From assembly GCA_013350335.1 (NCBI GenBank), contig CM023539.1:14074302-14138301 (forward strand): a stretch of 64,000 bases of DNA, in the 5' to 3' direction. Of this stretch, positions 33,177-43,979 are shown in pieces. Made by a program: the position numbers and the translations under genes. The notes under the pieces are model-generated. The model was not told the origin of the DNA, did not search any database, and saw nothing but the letters and a program-made list of their open reading frames with translations. The stretch comes from Chimonanthus salicifolius. Lineage: Eukaryota; Streptophyta; Magnoliopsida; Laurales; Calycanthaceae. The stretch's first letter is position 1. Every line of letters starts with the position of its first letter.

Positions 33177-36100
33177 TGTAACACCCCAGATTTTCCTTAT
33201 GAATATATTGGAATAGTCCATTTGAATTGCGAATTAAATGAATTTGAGATTAAATGGTTGAAATGGACATTAGATGGGTAAATGGGTCAATTACCAAATT
33301 GCGACCCAATGAGTCATAGTGAACTAGATTTTAAAGTAATTGGATAAGGTTAAAATAAATGGGTCTACTACCCAATTAAAATCCAATGCATAAAATCCAC
33401 CTCACATGGAAGCTTAGTAGACGAGGCCACATCATCGAGTGACATGGTCAACCACCTAGTGAGTTCAAGTCTTGAGTTTAAGATTAAATTGCTTGAGTTG
33501 AGTTGGGAAGGTGAAAGGCTTCGATCTCAAGGGGCATGAGACCAAGGGACACGTTGGAAGTCAAAGAGTTTTCTTGGTTTAAGCCAAGGGTCTCCTTGGT
33601 TAAACTAAGGGTCTCATGGGTTAAACAAACCATGATGAGGGAGAGTGAAAAGTCTAGGACTGTTACATAAAAGACACCAACCAAGGAGCACTCCACACCC
33701 CTTGGTTGATCACTCCTCTTGCACACAAGAGTTTCCCTCCTTTCCTCCTCTCTCTCTCCCACCTCTACCTCTATACTTGGAGAATTGTTGAAGAACAAAG
33801 AAAGGAAAAGAAGGATTAAGGAAGGAAATACAAATCAAAAAGAAAAGAAGGAGACGGAAAAGAAGGTATGTTTTAAGGTTTAACAATATGGGAATAAGTC
33901 TAAAGAAACCATAGGTTTGGCCACGGTGTGGCCAAACCCATGGGTTTCATAGTTGGTTGGAGTGGATGGCCAAATTGTTATAAGGTCATGGAGTTGGAAA
34001 TCCATTTAAGGAAGGGTTATGGGTTGAAACAAACAACCAAAGGATTGGATCTAAAGCCATGTTATAATGATACAAAGATTAAATAAATTATGGAAAACAT
34101 CCTAGCCTTGGCTAGTGGGTAGTGTAAGTTCACAAAGAAGAGGTATGGAAGATGAAATCCATGTTTAAAAATGATAAGGATGGATTTCATGAAGAAGGGC
34201 CTAACCATGCATGCAAACAAAGAGAACTGATGAAAGGGCTGTTGGCCGAGCAAACAAGGGTAATCTGGGAGTTTCAGTCGACTGAAAGTGGGCTGGCTGA
34301 GCACATAAGGGATATCTGGGTGTTTCAGCCGACTGAATCCTATGATTCAGCCAACTGAAAGTACACTGGCTAAGCACAGATGGGGTCCATTGGTATTTCA
34401 GCCAACTAAATCTTTGATTCAGTCGACTAAACGTACACGTACCAAACAAGTAAGTGATCTAGTGTGTTTCAGCCGACTGAATCTTATGATTCAGTCGATT
34501 GAAGGTATACTTACCAAACACATAAACGACTTATTGATAATTCATTCGGCTGAATATATACGGCCCGAACACACAAATGATCTGATCCAAAGTTCAGTCG
34601 AGTGAAAATGTATTGACCGAGAACTCAAAGGATTTGACCCGAAGTCAACCGACTGAATCTATGATTCAGTTGACTGAAAGGTTACGGGTCAAGTTTATAC
34701 AGTACCTAGTTGTGTTTCAGCCGACTGAAAGTTTATGGGTAAGGCAGAGAATAGTATTTGGCATGATTCAGTCGATTGAATCCCTGATTCAGTCGACTGA
34801 ATGAGAATGTTTTATTTTTAAATTATTTTCCAGATGCCTCTGTCTATCTGGATGGATGTAAGGGATGATGAATTAAAATGGAAAATCAAATTAATATATA
34901 TGATTGAATTTGATAAGGTAAAGAGGTTCGCAAGAGGATTTCGATTCGTTTTCACGCGATCATTAGCATTGTTCTTGCAAAACAAGAAAATGATAGTATA
35001 TCAGACATTGGTAGGATTCCTACCTTATTGAGACACTATGGATTATATATATGACACTGGTTTTTATTCACAATATGATGTTTACTTTGGTTAAACAAAT
35101 GGTATATGTTTATGAACTGATTTTCAATGATATTATGTACTTTGATATGAAATGACATTCTTGCATTCATTACCTCATGCATGGCATGGGAGGGAATACA
35201 TGTGACCAGCAAGCCAAGTTATGAGCGGTTCAAACATGACTTGGGCTTGAGACTATCTTGTATGAAGCTATGTGAACTATTGAGATTTTGGCCTTGTCCA
35301 CGATTGCTAGAAGTGGGTACGACGTAGTTTGGGCCAAAGAGCTCCTGAGTAGACAGTTCCGAAACCCTGTGCAAAGAGAGGAGTCCACACTCCATCGGTA
35401 ATTCCGATTAATAATATATGGGGAGGTATACAGTGACCTGGTGGTGTTGTCACAAAACACTGCAGACATAATTGGCCAAGGGAATACATTGATATGGCGA
35501 TTTATCAGGGAAACTATTTATATATGATGTGATTGGATATGAAATTTGGGTGAGAGATCATTTGGCATTGAATACCTATGACATGACATATATGATAACA
35601 TGATTATGATATGGATATCATGCATGGTTTTTGCTAGTTATGAGATGTTTTACAAATATGTTATAATATATCTATCTTTATTTATATTAATCCTATGTGT
35701 ACCATAACCCTACTTGGAATACCTAATGGACATGTTGACTGATGCCTTACTTCTACCCTATAGATGATGAAACAGGGAATGACAAGGAAACGGGCATGAG
35801 ACATGAAGGGAGCCAAGCATAGAAGCTTGGAATGAATGAAGTTTAATTTACTTGATTTTGATATTTATGATGTAATGGGAGAACTGATATTTTGGATTGT
35901 AATAACTTAGAAACTATTTGATGGTTTGATTATCTTTAAGTTTAATTGGAATTGGATGGTGATTGTTTTCCTTGCTTAATGATGACATGATTATGGATAA
36001 CATTTTATCCATACAAATATTATTCTGCAAGTATTCAAAAAGCGTGTGAAATGTTTTAGTCGATGTAGTCCACGCACACGTAAAGGTGGCCAATTAAGGG

Positions 36101-36214
36101 TCGGGTTTTGAAAACTCAGACTTAAGTCGCATAGTGACAATCCGCTCTCTCTCACTCTTTAAATATATATATATACTCTGATTTGTGGCGAGTAAAAAAG
36201 GGCGGGGCATTACA
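33177..36214 (+). mobile_element. TEK-3, solo chromovirus-type LTR (3.04 kb)
   Basis: Starts TGTAACACCCCAG and ends GGGGCATTACA, bounded by TAGAT at 33172-33176 and 36215-36219; COP-1 copy 1 has the uninterrupted CCATAGATGACTTT at the same point. Its last 500 bases share the TEK leader block (TACCATAACCCTACTTGGAATACC, TACTTCTACCCTATAG, GTGGCCAATTAAGGGTCGG). It contains a covariant version of the TEK hairpin at 33914-33939 and its own TTCAGTCGACTGAA array at 34272-34802. No internal region, so a solo LTR. Confidence 0.9.
34272..34802 (+). repeat. Array of TTCAGTCGACTGAA palindromes in TEK-3
   Basis: About fifteen copies of a 14-16 bp self-complementary word occur in 530 bases. TTTCAGTCGACTGAAA at 34272-34287 and ATTCAGTCGACTGAAT at 34787-34802 are perfect 16-bp palindromes; others, for example near 34323, 34343, 34399, 34467, 34489, 34645, 34666 and 34708, vary at one to three positions (often CCGACTGAA). 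They tend to occur in pairs about 20 bases apart, with pairs repeating every 65-75 bases. Other TEK LTRs in the window lack this array. Confidence 0.9.
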
Positions 36215-37919
36215 TAGATGACTTTAGGTGGTACCCATACCTTAGGAGGACCATTCGTAGGCTTAGTTGAACAAATGGTAAAATCATAAAAAGCCTAAAG
36301 AGGAAGCTTGATAGTGAATTGGAAGCGAACTTGGAGATATGAATACAAGTTAACTATCAGCTCAACAAGTCGTTCTCACTGACCCTTCGGTGGAGATAGG
36401 ATTGACCCATTGTGGTCATAGATTGGTCGGCCAGTTTGATAGAGGTTCTGGATCATAAGAACTGTCATTCTGGGTGTGCCTTTTATTGAAAGTCTCGTAT
36501 GCACCGACCCCTCGGTGAAAAGCTGAAACGACCCCTCTTGGTCAACGACTCTTCAATAAAGACTTATGAGTTCTGGAACTTAGAACTCATGTGGACTCTC
36601 GAGAAAACTGACATATCGGTAATACATACTGGTCGAGAGTACAAGGACCGACACCTCGATAAAGGGCGACAGGTTGTTCTGGATATGACTACTTTCTGGA
36701 CTTGAAACTCTATCAGCATGGTGTTAGCCCAAACCAAGCCTCTCATATGGACTGACCTTTGGGTGCCATGTCAACCCATCGGTAACACAAACCTGTCAGT
36801 CAGATATAAATTGTGCCGTTAAAAGTGCATTTAATGCTCAATCGTCGAGTAGTTGAACGGTAATATTTTTAGTCACCGACCCCTTGGTGCGCCCGACCTC
36901 TCGGCACTAGAATGCCTCAAAAAATTGGTTAGCTTCTTTATAAATACCATTCTTTGTGCAATCAGTTGATATCATTTTGGCAAATCTGTTGGACCCTCAT
37001 AATTATCAGTGAGCTTAAACAAGGGCCAACAAAAGGATCATTCTCTCTCTTGTGCTTACACTTGGTAAATCTAATACAACCAATCATAGTGATTGAGGTT
37101 GTGAAAAGAGAGAGAGGGGAAAGTATATACAAATATGATAGATATTGGTAGAACCAATTTCCTAGTCACCCTAAGATTGTGATTGCTCAACAATGACTAC
37201 GAGGCGTAATGTTGGGATTAACTCGGGCACACATTAGGTGGACCTTTGAGAAGCACACATCTTCGAGAAAGAGCTACAAGGCAAGTGCTTGTTGGTTTTA
37301 ATTTTGTTTTAAAACCTTCATCCTGTAAAAGTGGATTAAGGAGGCTTGGCTCCAGAAACACTATAAAAAATCTAGAGCGTCGTCTCTGGCACACGTTGTG
37401 GGTGGAATTGCTATCCAAATCAAATAGGTTGAATTCCTATTTTACATGTGGTGGATGAAATTCTCAGCCAATTGAGTGAGGTGAAATTCCTACTCTAATT
37501 GTGATGGTGTAAGTCCCCACTTAGTGAATTTGGGGATAGGTTAAGGTTGTACCAGTCCTAACAGTGGATGTAAGTTGGCTAACCGAACCACTCTATATCT
37601 TGTGTCCTTTTGTTTGTGGTGTTGGACTCAATTTCTTGTGTTAACTAAATAATCACATTTGCTAACACACACACGCACACACTTGATTGAAGTATCCGCT
37701 GCACTATAATCAATCAATCAAGGAATTTTAAAAGGACCAACGTTTTTAAGATTGACCTATTCACCCCCCTCTAGGGCCAATCGTGTTCTAGCACTAATGG
37801 AGAACTGTCAAATATGTTTTCTTAAGGATATAGTTTCCTAATTCCCCGTGGGATCGACCTCACACTCATATTTCTATGTTATAAATGGTTCATGCATTTG
37901 TGAGTAATTTAAGACACAA

Positions 37920-38689
37920 CAAGTTTTTGGCGCTGTTGTAGGGAAATTTAAGAAAAAAATATTTATGGAATAAAATCTATTTTCGAAAAATTAATGGAAT
38001 CTAATTTTAAACTATGAAGTTTTTAATTCTTGAAAAAATAATTTGGTGTGGATTAATTTAGAAACTTTCTATGTTCTTAAATTAACTTAGAGTGTTAAAT
38101 TGGTTTTCATATTTTTATGTGATTTTGGTCTTCACCTAGGTTTTGATGTGTTTTTTTTTTTTTTTTGGGTAGATTGTGCAAAAAATTGAAAAATCTAAAG
38201 TTGCAAAAATCAAGCATAAAAGGCAAAGGTAAGTTCCTAAACCGCTTTTTCTTTGTTTTTTTTTTTTCATGCATTCATATCGATTTTTTTGCTAAGGTGT
38301 TGCATAATTTTTTTTCAATTCATGCATTGTAGGATGTTAGTTTCATGCATTAGTTAGATTGTTTTGATTATTGTTTGCATCATTGTGTGTTAGATTTAAG
38401 ACTTGCATTCAGACATTAAAAAAAACAGGTTCAAGCATTAAAAATTTAAATAAATTAAGAACCATTGTCTTAGGGTTTTCACTGCAAATAAGACCCTCTT
38501 TAATAGGGTTAGCCAATAGATCATTTGGTAAGCATCTTCCACACTCACAGTGTCTACGAGAGTTCTGTCAAAAAGACTATCAGTCTAAGGATTCTGGGTT
38601 TTAAGCGGGATCTCTGTGATCCCTCCAGTTTCTTGGGAACTTACATGGATGTGTCCTGGTTAGGCCTGATCCAGTTGTCTAAAGGTTCT
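37920..38689 (+). other. ATH-2 primer site and leader, first part
   Basis: The LTR ends GACACAACA (37919) and is followed by AGTTTTTGGCGCTGTTGTAG, an Athila-type primer site. The leader is AT-rich with T runs near 38152 and 38257, and its end (38480-38689) aligns with the ATH-1 leader. No gene. It is cut at 38689 by GYP-3. Confidence 0.75.
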
Positions 38690-40637
38690 TGATAAATGCC
38701 AAAAAATGCATTTATATCTTAATATTATTGGGCATTCTCACATTTCTTTTATATTTAATATATGCATTTACATGTGAATTTGTGAGTTTTATTTAATATG
38801 ACTTATTACGTGTATTTTCTTTATTTCAGGAAATTAACCTAGCCAATTCAATAAAGTTAGTCCTGAGCCAGTTCTCGAGTCAACATCGAGTCCAGGAGTC
38901 AAATCCCGAGTCGAATTTTGAGTCAATCCCGAGCCGACTCAACAAATTGAGTGGAAGCTGAGTCAAAGAATAGTATTGTTGAAGGACTGGCTGCCAACCA
39001 AATGAAACATGAAAAAGGAAATGAAGCTGGAGAAGGGCACTAATGGAGAAGATCTCAAGCTGTCAAACAGATAAAAATGGAAAGCATGAGAGAGTTGTCT
39101 GGAAATCAAGTGGGTCACTCTTTGCTACAGTGGTGTACATTTCAGGAAAAAAGGGAGAGAGACGTTTGAGAGTAAAGATGGAAATACAGTAGAAGAATCG
39201 GCATGGGAGAGAGTCGTTGCTGGTTTTTTTACAAAAGGGGATCGACTGAGAGAGAAAAGGGTATCTTTTTCCTGGGTGGAGCATCTCTTCCGGGGGTGGA
39301 AGTAAGCAACCAGCAAAATCCTTCTTCCTCTTTTTCTTGGTTATCGAAGCAGAGAGCAGATTTGGGGCTGGATCGGCTGGGCTTAGGTTTTCTTGAGCAG
39401 ATTGGATCTCCCTCTGGGGTTAAGAAAAAAAGCAGCAGGAAAATCCATCTCTCATTTGGAGAGCATCAAGCAGGGCTCGGTTGCAGCGTCGGCCAGAGGT
39501 AGCAAGGGTGAGTGACACGCCATAAACAATCGGAGCACTCGATTTTATCTGAGCAAGACAACAGTTGCAGCACCTGCTGCGACCAAACAACAGCCAGTTG
39601 AGGTGGCTTTCTTTGCCGGGTGATAGACGGCAGCATTAACGGGCAGGAGAGAGGTTCTTCTGTTATGTTTTTCTTCAGTTTTCTTTACCTGAGCCAGCTC
39701 CTGCAGTGGAGGACAGCATCTCTCCTCTTTTGCTTCCTTGCATAAACGTGTCTGATTCTGAGTTTCCTTTCTTTTCATTGGCGTTCCATTTTATATTTAT
39801 TTTTAATTAATTTACTCTATGTCATATTTCTTAAACTCTAATTTATTCCCTCTTTAACTTTGATTAACTTTTCATTTAGTTCATGAGCATTTTCGTTTTA
39901 AATCGTTTTAAGTATTGTTTTAAATTCCATTTGAAATAATTAATTAATGTCATTTATCATGTCAAACTAAAGTTCTAACTAAGGTTAGGGGTGAACTTTA
40001 ATAATTTACGGGGTTATTTTAAATCGACATCTATAATATCAATATAAGTTTCTTTTAATTGAATGGTTTAATATATCTCAAATATTTATTAAAAATCTAA
40101 GTAGTTTTCTTTGATTCAGTGTGATTTCCGAATACACTGAATTCTTGGGTAATCTTATGATTTTGGTGATAAATTCTCAAGGACCTGTCTATATCTATAT
40201 ATTTTCCTTGAATCTTTGTGATTTTCAAATACAATGATTTCTTAGAGGATCCCTGTGACATGTGATATGTATTTTACTATTTCTTAACCATCAATTATTT
40301 GAACGAAATATTTGAAGTTTGTTATTGGTTTAATCGCTAAATCGTCCAGTTCGATAGAATTATTATTCAAATAGAATTGAGATAAGTTGATGCAAAATGA
40401 TTCTATAAATTGTTAAATGGATCCCTGAACCTTAGTGCCTTTTCATTATTGTTTTTAAATTCTTCACCTTGTCTTTGCTCCATACTTTGTGTGGAAATTA
40501 TCAAAATCAAATTTTAATTCTTTTCTAATTAAATAGTGTTCTTAATACCCTTAGTCCCTGTGGATTTGACCTCAGACTCACCGAGTAATTATTACTTCGC
40601 TGCCTACGCTAGGGTTTACACTTTTAAAGTGGTAGTA
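38690..40637 (+). mobile_element. GYP-3 5' LTR
   Basis: Begins TGATAAATGCCAAAAAATGC and ends AAGTGGTAGTA; the 3' LTR ends TAGCA, so the last base pair has mutated here. A cluster of seven or more GAGTC words lies at 38876-38975. An open frame (39203-39502) occurs in the transcribed part, but its 3' LTR counterpart is shorter and broken, so I do not call it coding. Confidence 0.9.
38876..38975 (+). repeat. GAGTC word cluster in GYP-3 LTR
   Basis: GAGTC or GAGCC recurs every 10-16 bases on a background of AATC; TGAGTCA, the core of bZIP (GCN4-type) sites, occurs twice. The same cluster is in the 3' LTR at about 47585-47685. A binding role is inference. Confidence 0.7.
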
Positions 40638-40680
40638 AGTTTTTGACGTTGTTGTCAGGGTTTGTAACAGTTTTACGAAC

Positions 40681-40733
<53 letters not shown>

Positions 40734-41001
40734 TAAGAAAAAAAGTTAGTTCTTCAATTTTTTTTTAATTGCTACTGATTTCTTTTTTTGTTTAGGTGGT
40801 TTTATTTTGGATTCTTGCACATCTGGTAAATTTGTTCTTTATCTCATTTTTTTTTAATTATTTTAGTTACATCTTTTACTTTGTTGGATGTCTTCGTGGC
40901 AACGGGACGAAACAAATCACCTTAAAAAAATTGATTTTATTGCTGAAGACTTGTCTGAGAATTTGTTTGAAGAATCTGAATAGTCATTTTCATCATTCAC
41001 A
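40638..41001 (+). other. GYP-3 primer site and leader with TA microsatellite
   Basis: AGTTTTTGACGTTGTTGTCAG at 40638 is a decayed Athila-type primer site. A run of about 23 TA units spans 40684-40730. No coding sequence before the gag ATG at 41002. Confidence 0.8.
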
Positions 41002-42344
41002 ATGTCTAAACATGAGAGTGATCATGGGGAAAATGATGGTATCCCACAAATGAAAACGTTGCGTGAGTATTTGCAACCGACCAAATCAAGTTCTCCATCT
41101 TGTATTATTTTTCCTAATAATCAGGGTGCTTTTGATTTAAAACAGGGTGATTCAATTACTTCCTAAGTATCTTGGTTTGGATTCAGAGAGCCCTTACATA
41201 CATCTAAAAGAATTTGAAGAGGTTTGTGCTACTTTGCATAACCAAAATGTTAATAGTGTTGTAGTAAGGTTGAAATTATTCTCTCTCTTTGAAAGAGAAA
41301 GCAAAAAGTTGGCTAAATTCTCTAAGACCAAGATCCATGCACTTGGCAAGAAATGCAACGAGAATTCTTGAAAAAATTCTTCCCTACCCACAAGACTAAT
41401 ACACTTAGAAGAAAAATCATGAATTTCAAAACAAAAGAAGGTGAAACATTCTTCCAATGTTGGGAGCATTACAAAGAATTATTGCAATCTTGCCCACATC
41501 ATGGCTATGAAATTTGGTACACTATCAATTTTTTCTATGATGGTCTAAATTCCAATATGCGGCAATACGTAGAAATGATGTGTAATGGTGAATTTCTAAG
41601 TAAAGACTCTGAGGAGGCTTGGGATTATTTTGACCATCTAGCTGAAACTGCCCAATCTTGGGATGATACTGATGGATCTAATAAGGCAGAAATGACCAAA
41701 CCTAACGCCATGATAAAGGGGCGTATGTACCTCCTTAAAGAAGAAGATGATGTTAACGCCAAATTAGCCAATTTGACCAGAAAGGTAGAGGCCATCGAAC
41801 TTGGGAAAGTACATTCAATTAAGGCCACTGAAAAAAGAGAAGATGTATGTGGGATATGTGAGACTATTGGACACCAAACTCAGGATTGTCCAACAATCCT
41901 AGCTTTTAAAGAGGTGTTATACAATCAAACAAATGCCATGAACACCTATAAAAGGCCTTTTTCTTCACCCTACTCTGAAACATATAACCCTGGCTGGAGG
42001 AATCATCCCAACTTTAGTTGGAGAAATGATCCAAATGCAAATAACCATGCCCCTCAAGGGCCTTCTACTTCTAATCCTTATGTGCCTCCACATAAGAAGA
42101 CACTTGAGGAAACTTTGAATGCATTCATGCAAAGTCAATCAGTAATCAGATAATGCAAGCCATGAGTGAATTGAAGATATTTATGAACAAGTCGACCTCC
42201 ATGTCCAACAATCAAGAAATGGGCAAGTTCCCTGCTCAACCTCAACCAAATCCTAGAGGTCAATTTAAGGGAAACAATTCAAATTCTTCTAATTCACACC
42301 AAGAACACACTAAGTCCATCACCACTTACAAAATGGAAAAATAA
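41002..42344 (+). pseudogene. gag: GYP-3 gag, disrupted
   Basis: ATG at 41002 opens MSKHESDHGEN and the family motif TLREYLQPTKS. A shift near 41140 leads to the capsid segment LLPKYLGLDSESPYIHLKEFEEVC (41153), and another near 41345 to REFLKKFFPTHKTNTLRRKI (41359). Then come CPHHGYEIWYTINFFYDGL and a CCHC knuckle CGICETIGHQTQDC (41848-41889) with all ligands. The last open part ends at 42153; a basic linker follows in a third frame to 42344. Gag would assemble the particle. Three frameshifts separate the pieces, but few residues are lost, so the decay is milder than in ATH-1. Confidence 0.88.
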
Positions 42345-43244
42345 TTGATAAGAGTATTCCGATGAAGGTTAGCAAACCTAAGGAACTTTCAAATTCAAAG
42401 AGTGATGATGGACCTAACGAGTCTGAGCCTAATGTGGTTTCGCAACATCCAATGCCTGCCCTTTTTTCCCCAAAGGTTACAACCTCCAAAAAAATGAATG
42501 ACCAATGCCGACATTTTTGAAATATTTAAACAGGTCAAAATCAATATTCTTTTGTTGGATGTTATTAAGCAAATACCGTCATATGCTAAATTTTTAAAAG
42601 ATTTATGTACAATAAAGCATAATCTAAATGTACGAAAGAAAACAATCTTTACGGAACAAGTGAGTGCTATCATCCAACAGAATAACCCACCAAAATACAA
42701 CGATCCGGGGTGTCCAACCATATCATGTGTTATTGGTGAGTTCCAAATTGGGCAAGCTTTGTTTGACCTAGGGGTGAGTGTTAATCTCCTACCCTATTCG
42801 GTATATGAGCAGTTAGGACTTGGTGAGCTTAAACCGACCACTGCAATGCTCCAACTTGCCGACCGCTCACTTAAGATACTGAGAGGAATAGTTGAAGACG
42901 TGTTAGTCCAAGTAGACAAATTCTACTTCACTGTCGATTTCATAGTCTTGGACACCCAACCCGTGTTGAATGCGAGCCCCCAAATTCCTGTCATTCTAGG
43001 CCACCCATTCCTTGCAACCTCCAATGCCTTAATCAATTGCAGGAATGGAGTCATGAAATTGCCTTTTGCCAACATGACTTTGGAATTGAACATATTTAAC
43101 ATTTACAAACAACTAGGTGATGATAGCGATGTGCACGAAGTAAATTTCATTGAAACGCTCATCCAAGACCAGTCTCCTCTATCAGTGCTCACTGATCCTC
43201 TTGAGGCTTGTTTAGCACACTTTAATTTTGATGAGGACTCATAA
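42345..43244 (+). pseudogene. GYP-3 protease region
   Basis: The frame 42498-43244 contains IFKQVKINILLLDVIKQIPSY, the active-site strand LFDLGVSVNLLP (Asp at 42765) and SVYEQLGLGELKPT, then IPVILGHPFLATSNALI. Asp-Leu-Gly is the usual form in this branch of Ty3/gypsy, so the site looks intact, unlike that of ATH-1. Sequence 42345-42497 is the linker from gag with a frame break. It is cut from RT by a stop at 43242-43244, a short decayed stretch, and the TRIM. Confidence 0.85.
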
Positions 43245-43335
43245 TTAATTATGTATATTCTGTTTTAGAGCCTGCACCATTATAACATACATATAGGTGG
43301 AGGGCACGTTTTGAAGAATTACCATCTAGTGACAC

Positions 43336-43974
43336 TGTAATACTCCCACCCATCTCAAAGAAAGTCCCACATCAGTAGTGAGGTGGGTGGGTTGGGTGTT
43401 AATATGAGGCAAGTCCCCCTCTCCCATGTGCGAGGCCTTTTGGGCCTGGCCATGTGGGCCAGGGCCCAAAGCAAAACCGTGAGGGCATGGTGGGCCCAAA
43501 GCTGACAATATCACACTGGAAAGTTGGGGCAGGGTCATTATAATTGGTATCAGAGCATGGTTCAACTCTTTACCTGAGGGTGTGGGCTTGTTGTTGTGTG
43601 TACAGAGCCGGATACGGCTCTGGCTTTAAAGGGGGTAGATTGGAATACCCTTCTCAAAAAGTCCCACATTGCTAGTTGCATTGGAAATTCTCTGGTATAT
43701 AAGTGGTAGCCATCCTCCTTCTAGCACAAGGCCTCCTAGGCGAGAATGGGCGTGTATGGGCCATGTGCTAGGAACAAAACCTTGAGGGTTGTAGGGTATG
43801 GAGTGAGGCTCTACCCGAAGGCCCAAAGAGGACAATATTGTACCGCTGTGTACTCTGATACCTGGACAAGGCCTTTTGGGAGCAACAGTGGGTTGGCTCG
43901 CCAAAGCAAAGTCGTACGGGTCCGTGTGTAGGCCCAAAGCGGACAATATTGTGCTAGCGGGACGGGTAGTTACA
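43336..43974 (+). mobile_element. TRIM-1, miniature terminal-repeat retrotransposon
   Basis: A 639-bp element with perfect 5-bp target duplication GACAC (43331-43335, 43975-43979). LTR1 (43336-about 43542) begins TGTAATACTCCC; then a primer site TGGTATCAGAGC (43545-43556), a polypurine tract AAAGGGGGTAGA (43628-43639), and LTR2 (43641-43974), which shares AAAGTCCCACAT and GGCCCAAAG...GACAATAT and ends GTTACA. LTR2 is longer because of an internal repeat of the GCCCAAAGCGGACAATATTG segment. It has no coding capacity, so it depended on another element. A TATA-like TATATAAG is at 43696. There is no 5S rRNA-like sequence, so it is not a Cassandra TRIM. Confidence 0.92.
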
Positions 43975-43979
43975 GACAC

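Larger units (their letters stand above)
31292..37810 (+). mobile_element. COP-1, solo Ty1/copia LTR (with partial tandem copy)
   Basis: Begins TGTGAGTGCC at 31292 and ends AACTGTCA at 37810, flanked by AATAT on both sides (31287-31291, 37811-37815). The full LTR, read as 33009-33176 plus 36220-37810, is about 1.76 kb and matches the LTRs of COP-2 on the minus strand. There is no internal region, so it is a solo LTR formed by LTR-LTR recombination, later enlarged by the tandem duplication and by TEK-3. It carries many CCGACC(C)CTCGG-type palindromes and TATA boxes at 32164 and 36939. Confidence 0.85.

Noticed and set aside
31293..37810. Full copia element between two COP-1 LTR copies
   Set aside because: The sequence between the two LTR starts is duplicated ATH-2 LTR plus TEK-3, not a copia internal region; no primer site or gag.
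39203..39502. 99-codon open frame in the GYP-3 5' LTR
   Set aside because: The 3' LTR copy is shorter and frameshifted, and no domain is visible.
43336..43974. Cassandra TRIM
   Set aside because: Cassandra LTRs carry 5S rRNA-like promoter sequence; none is present here.
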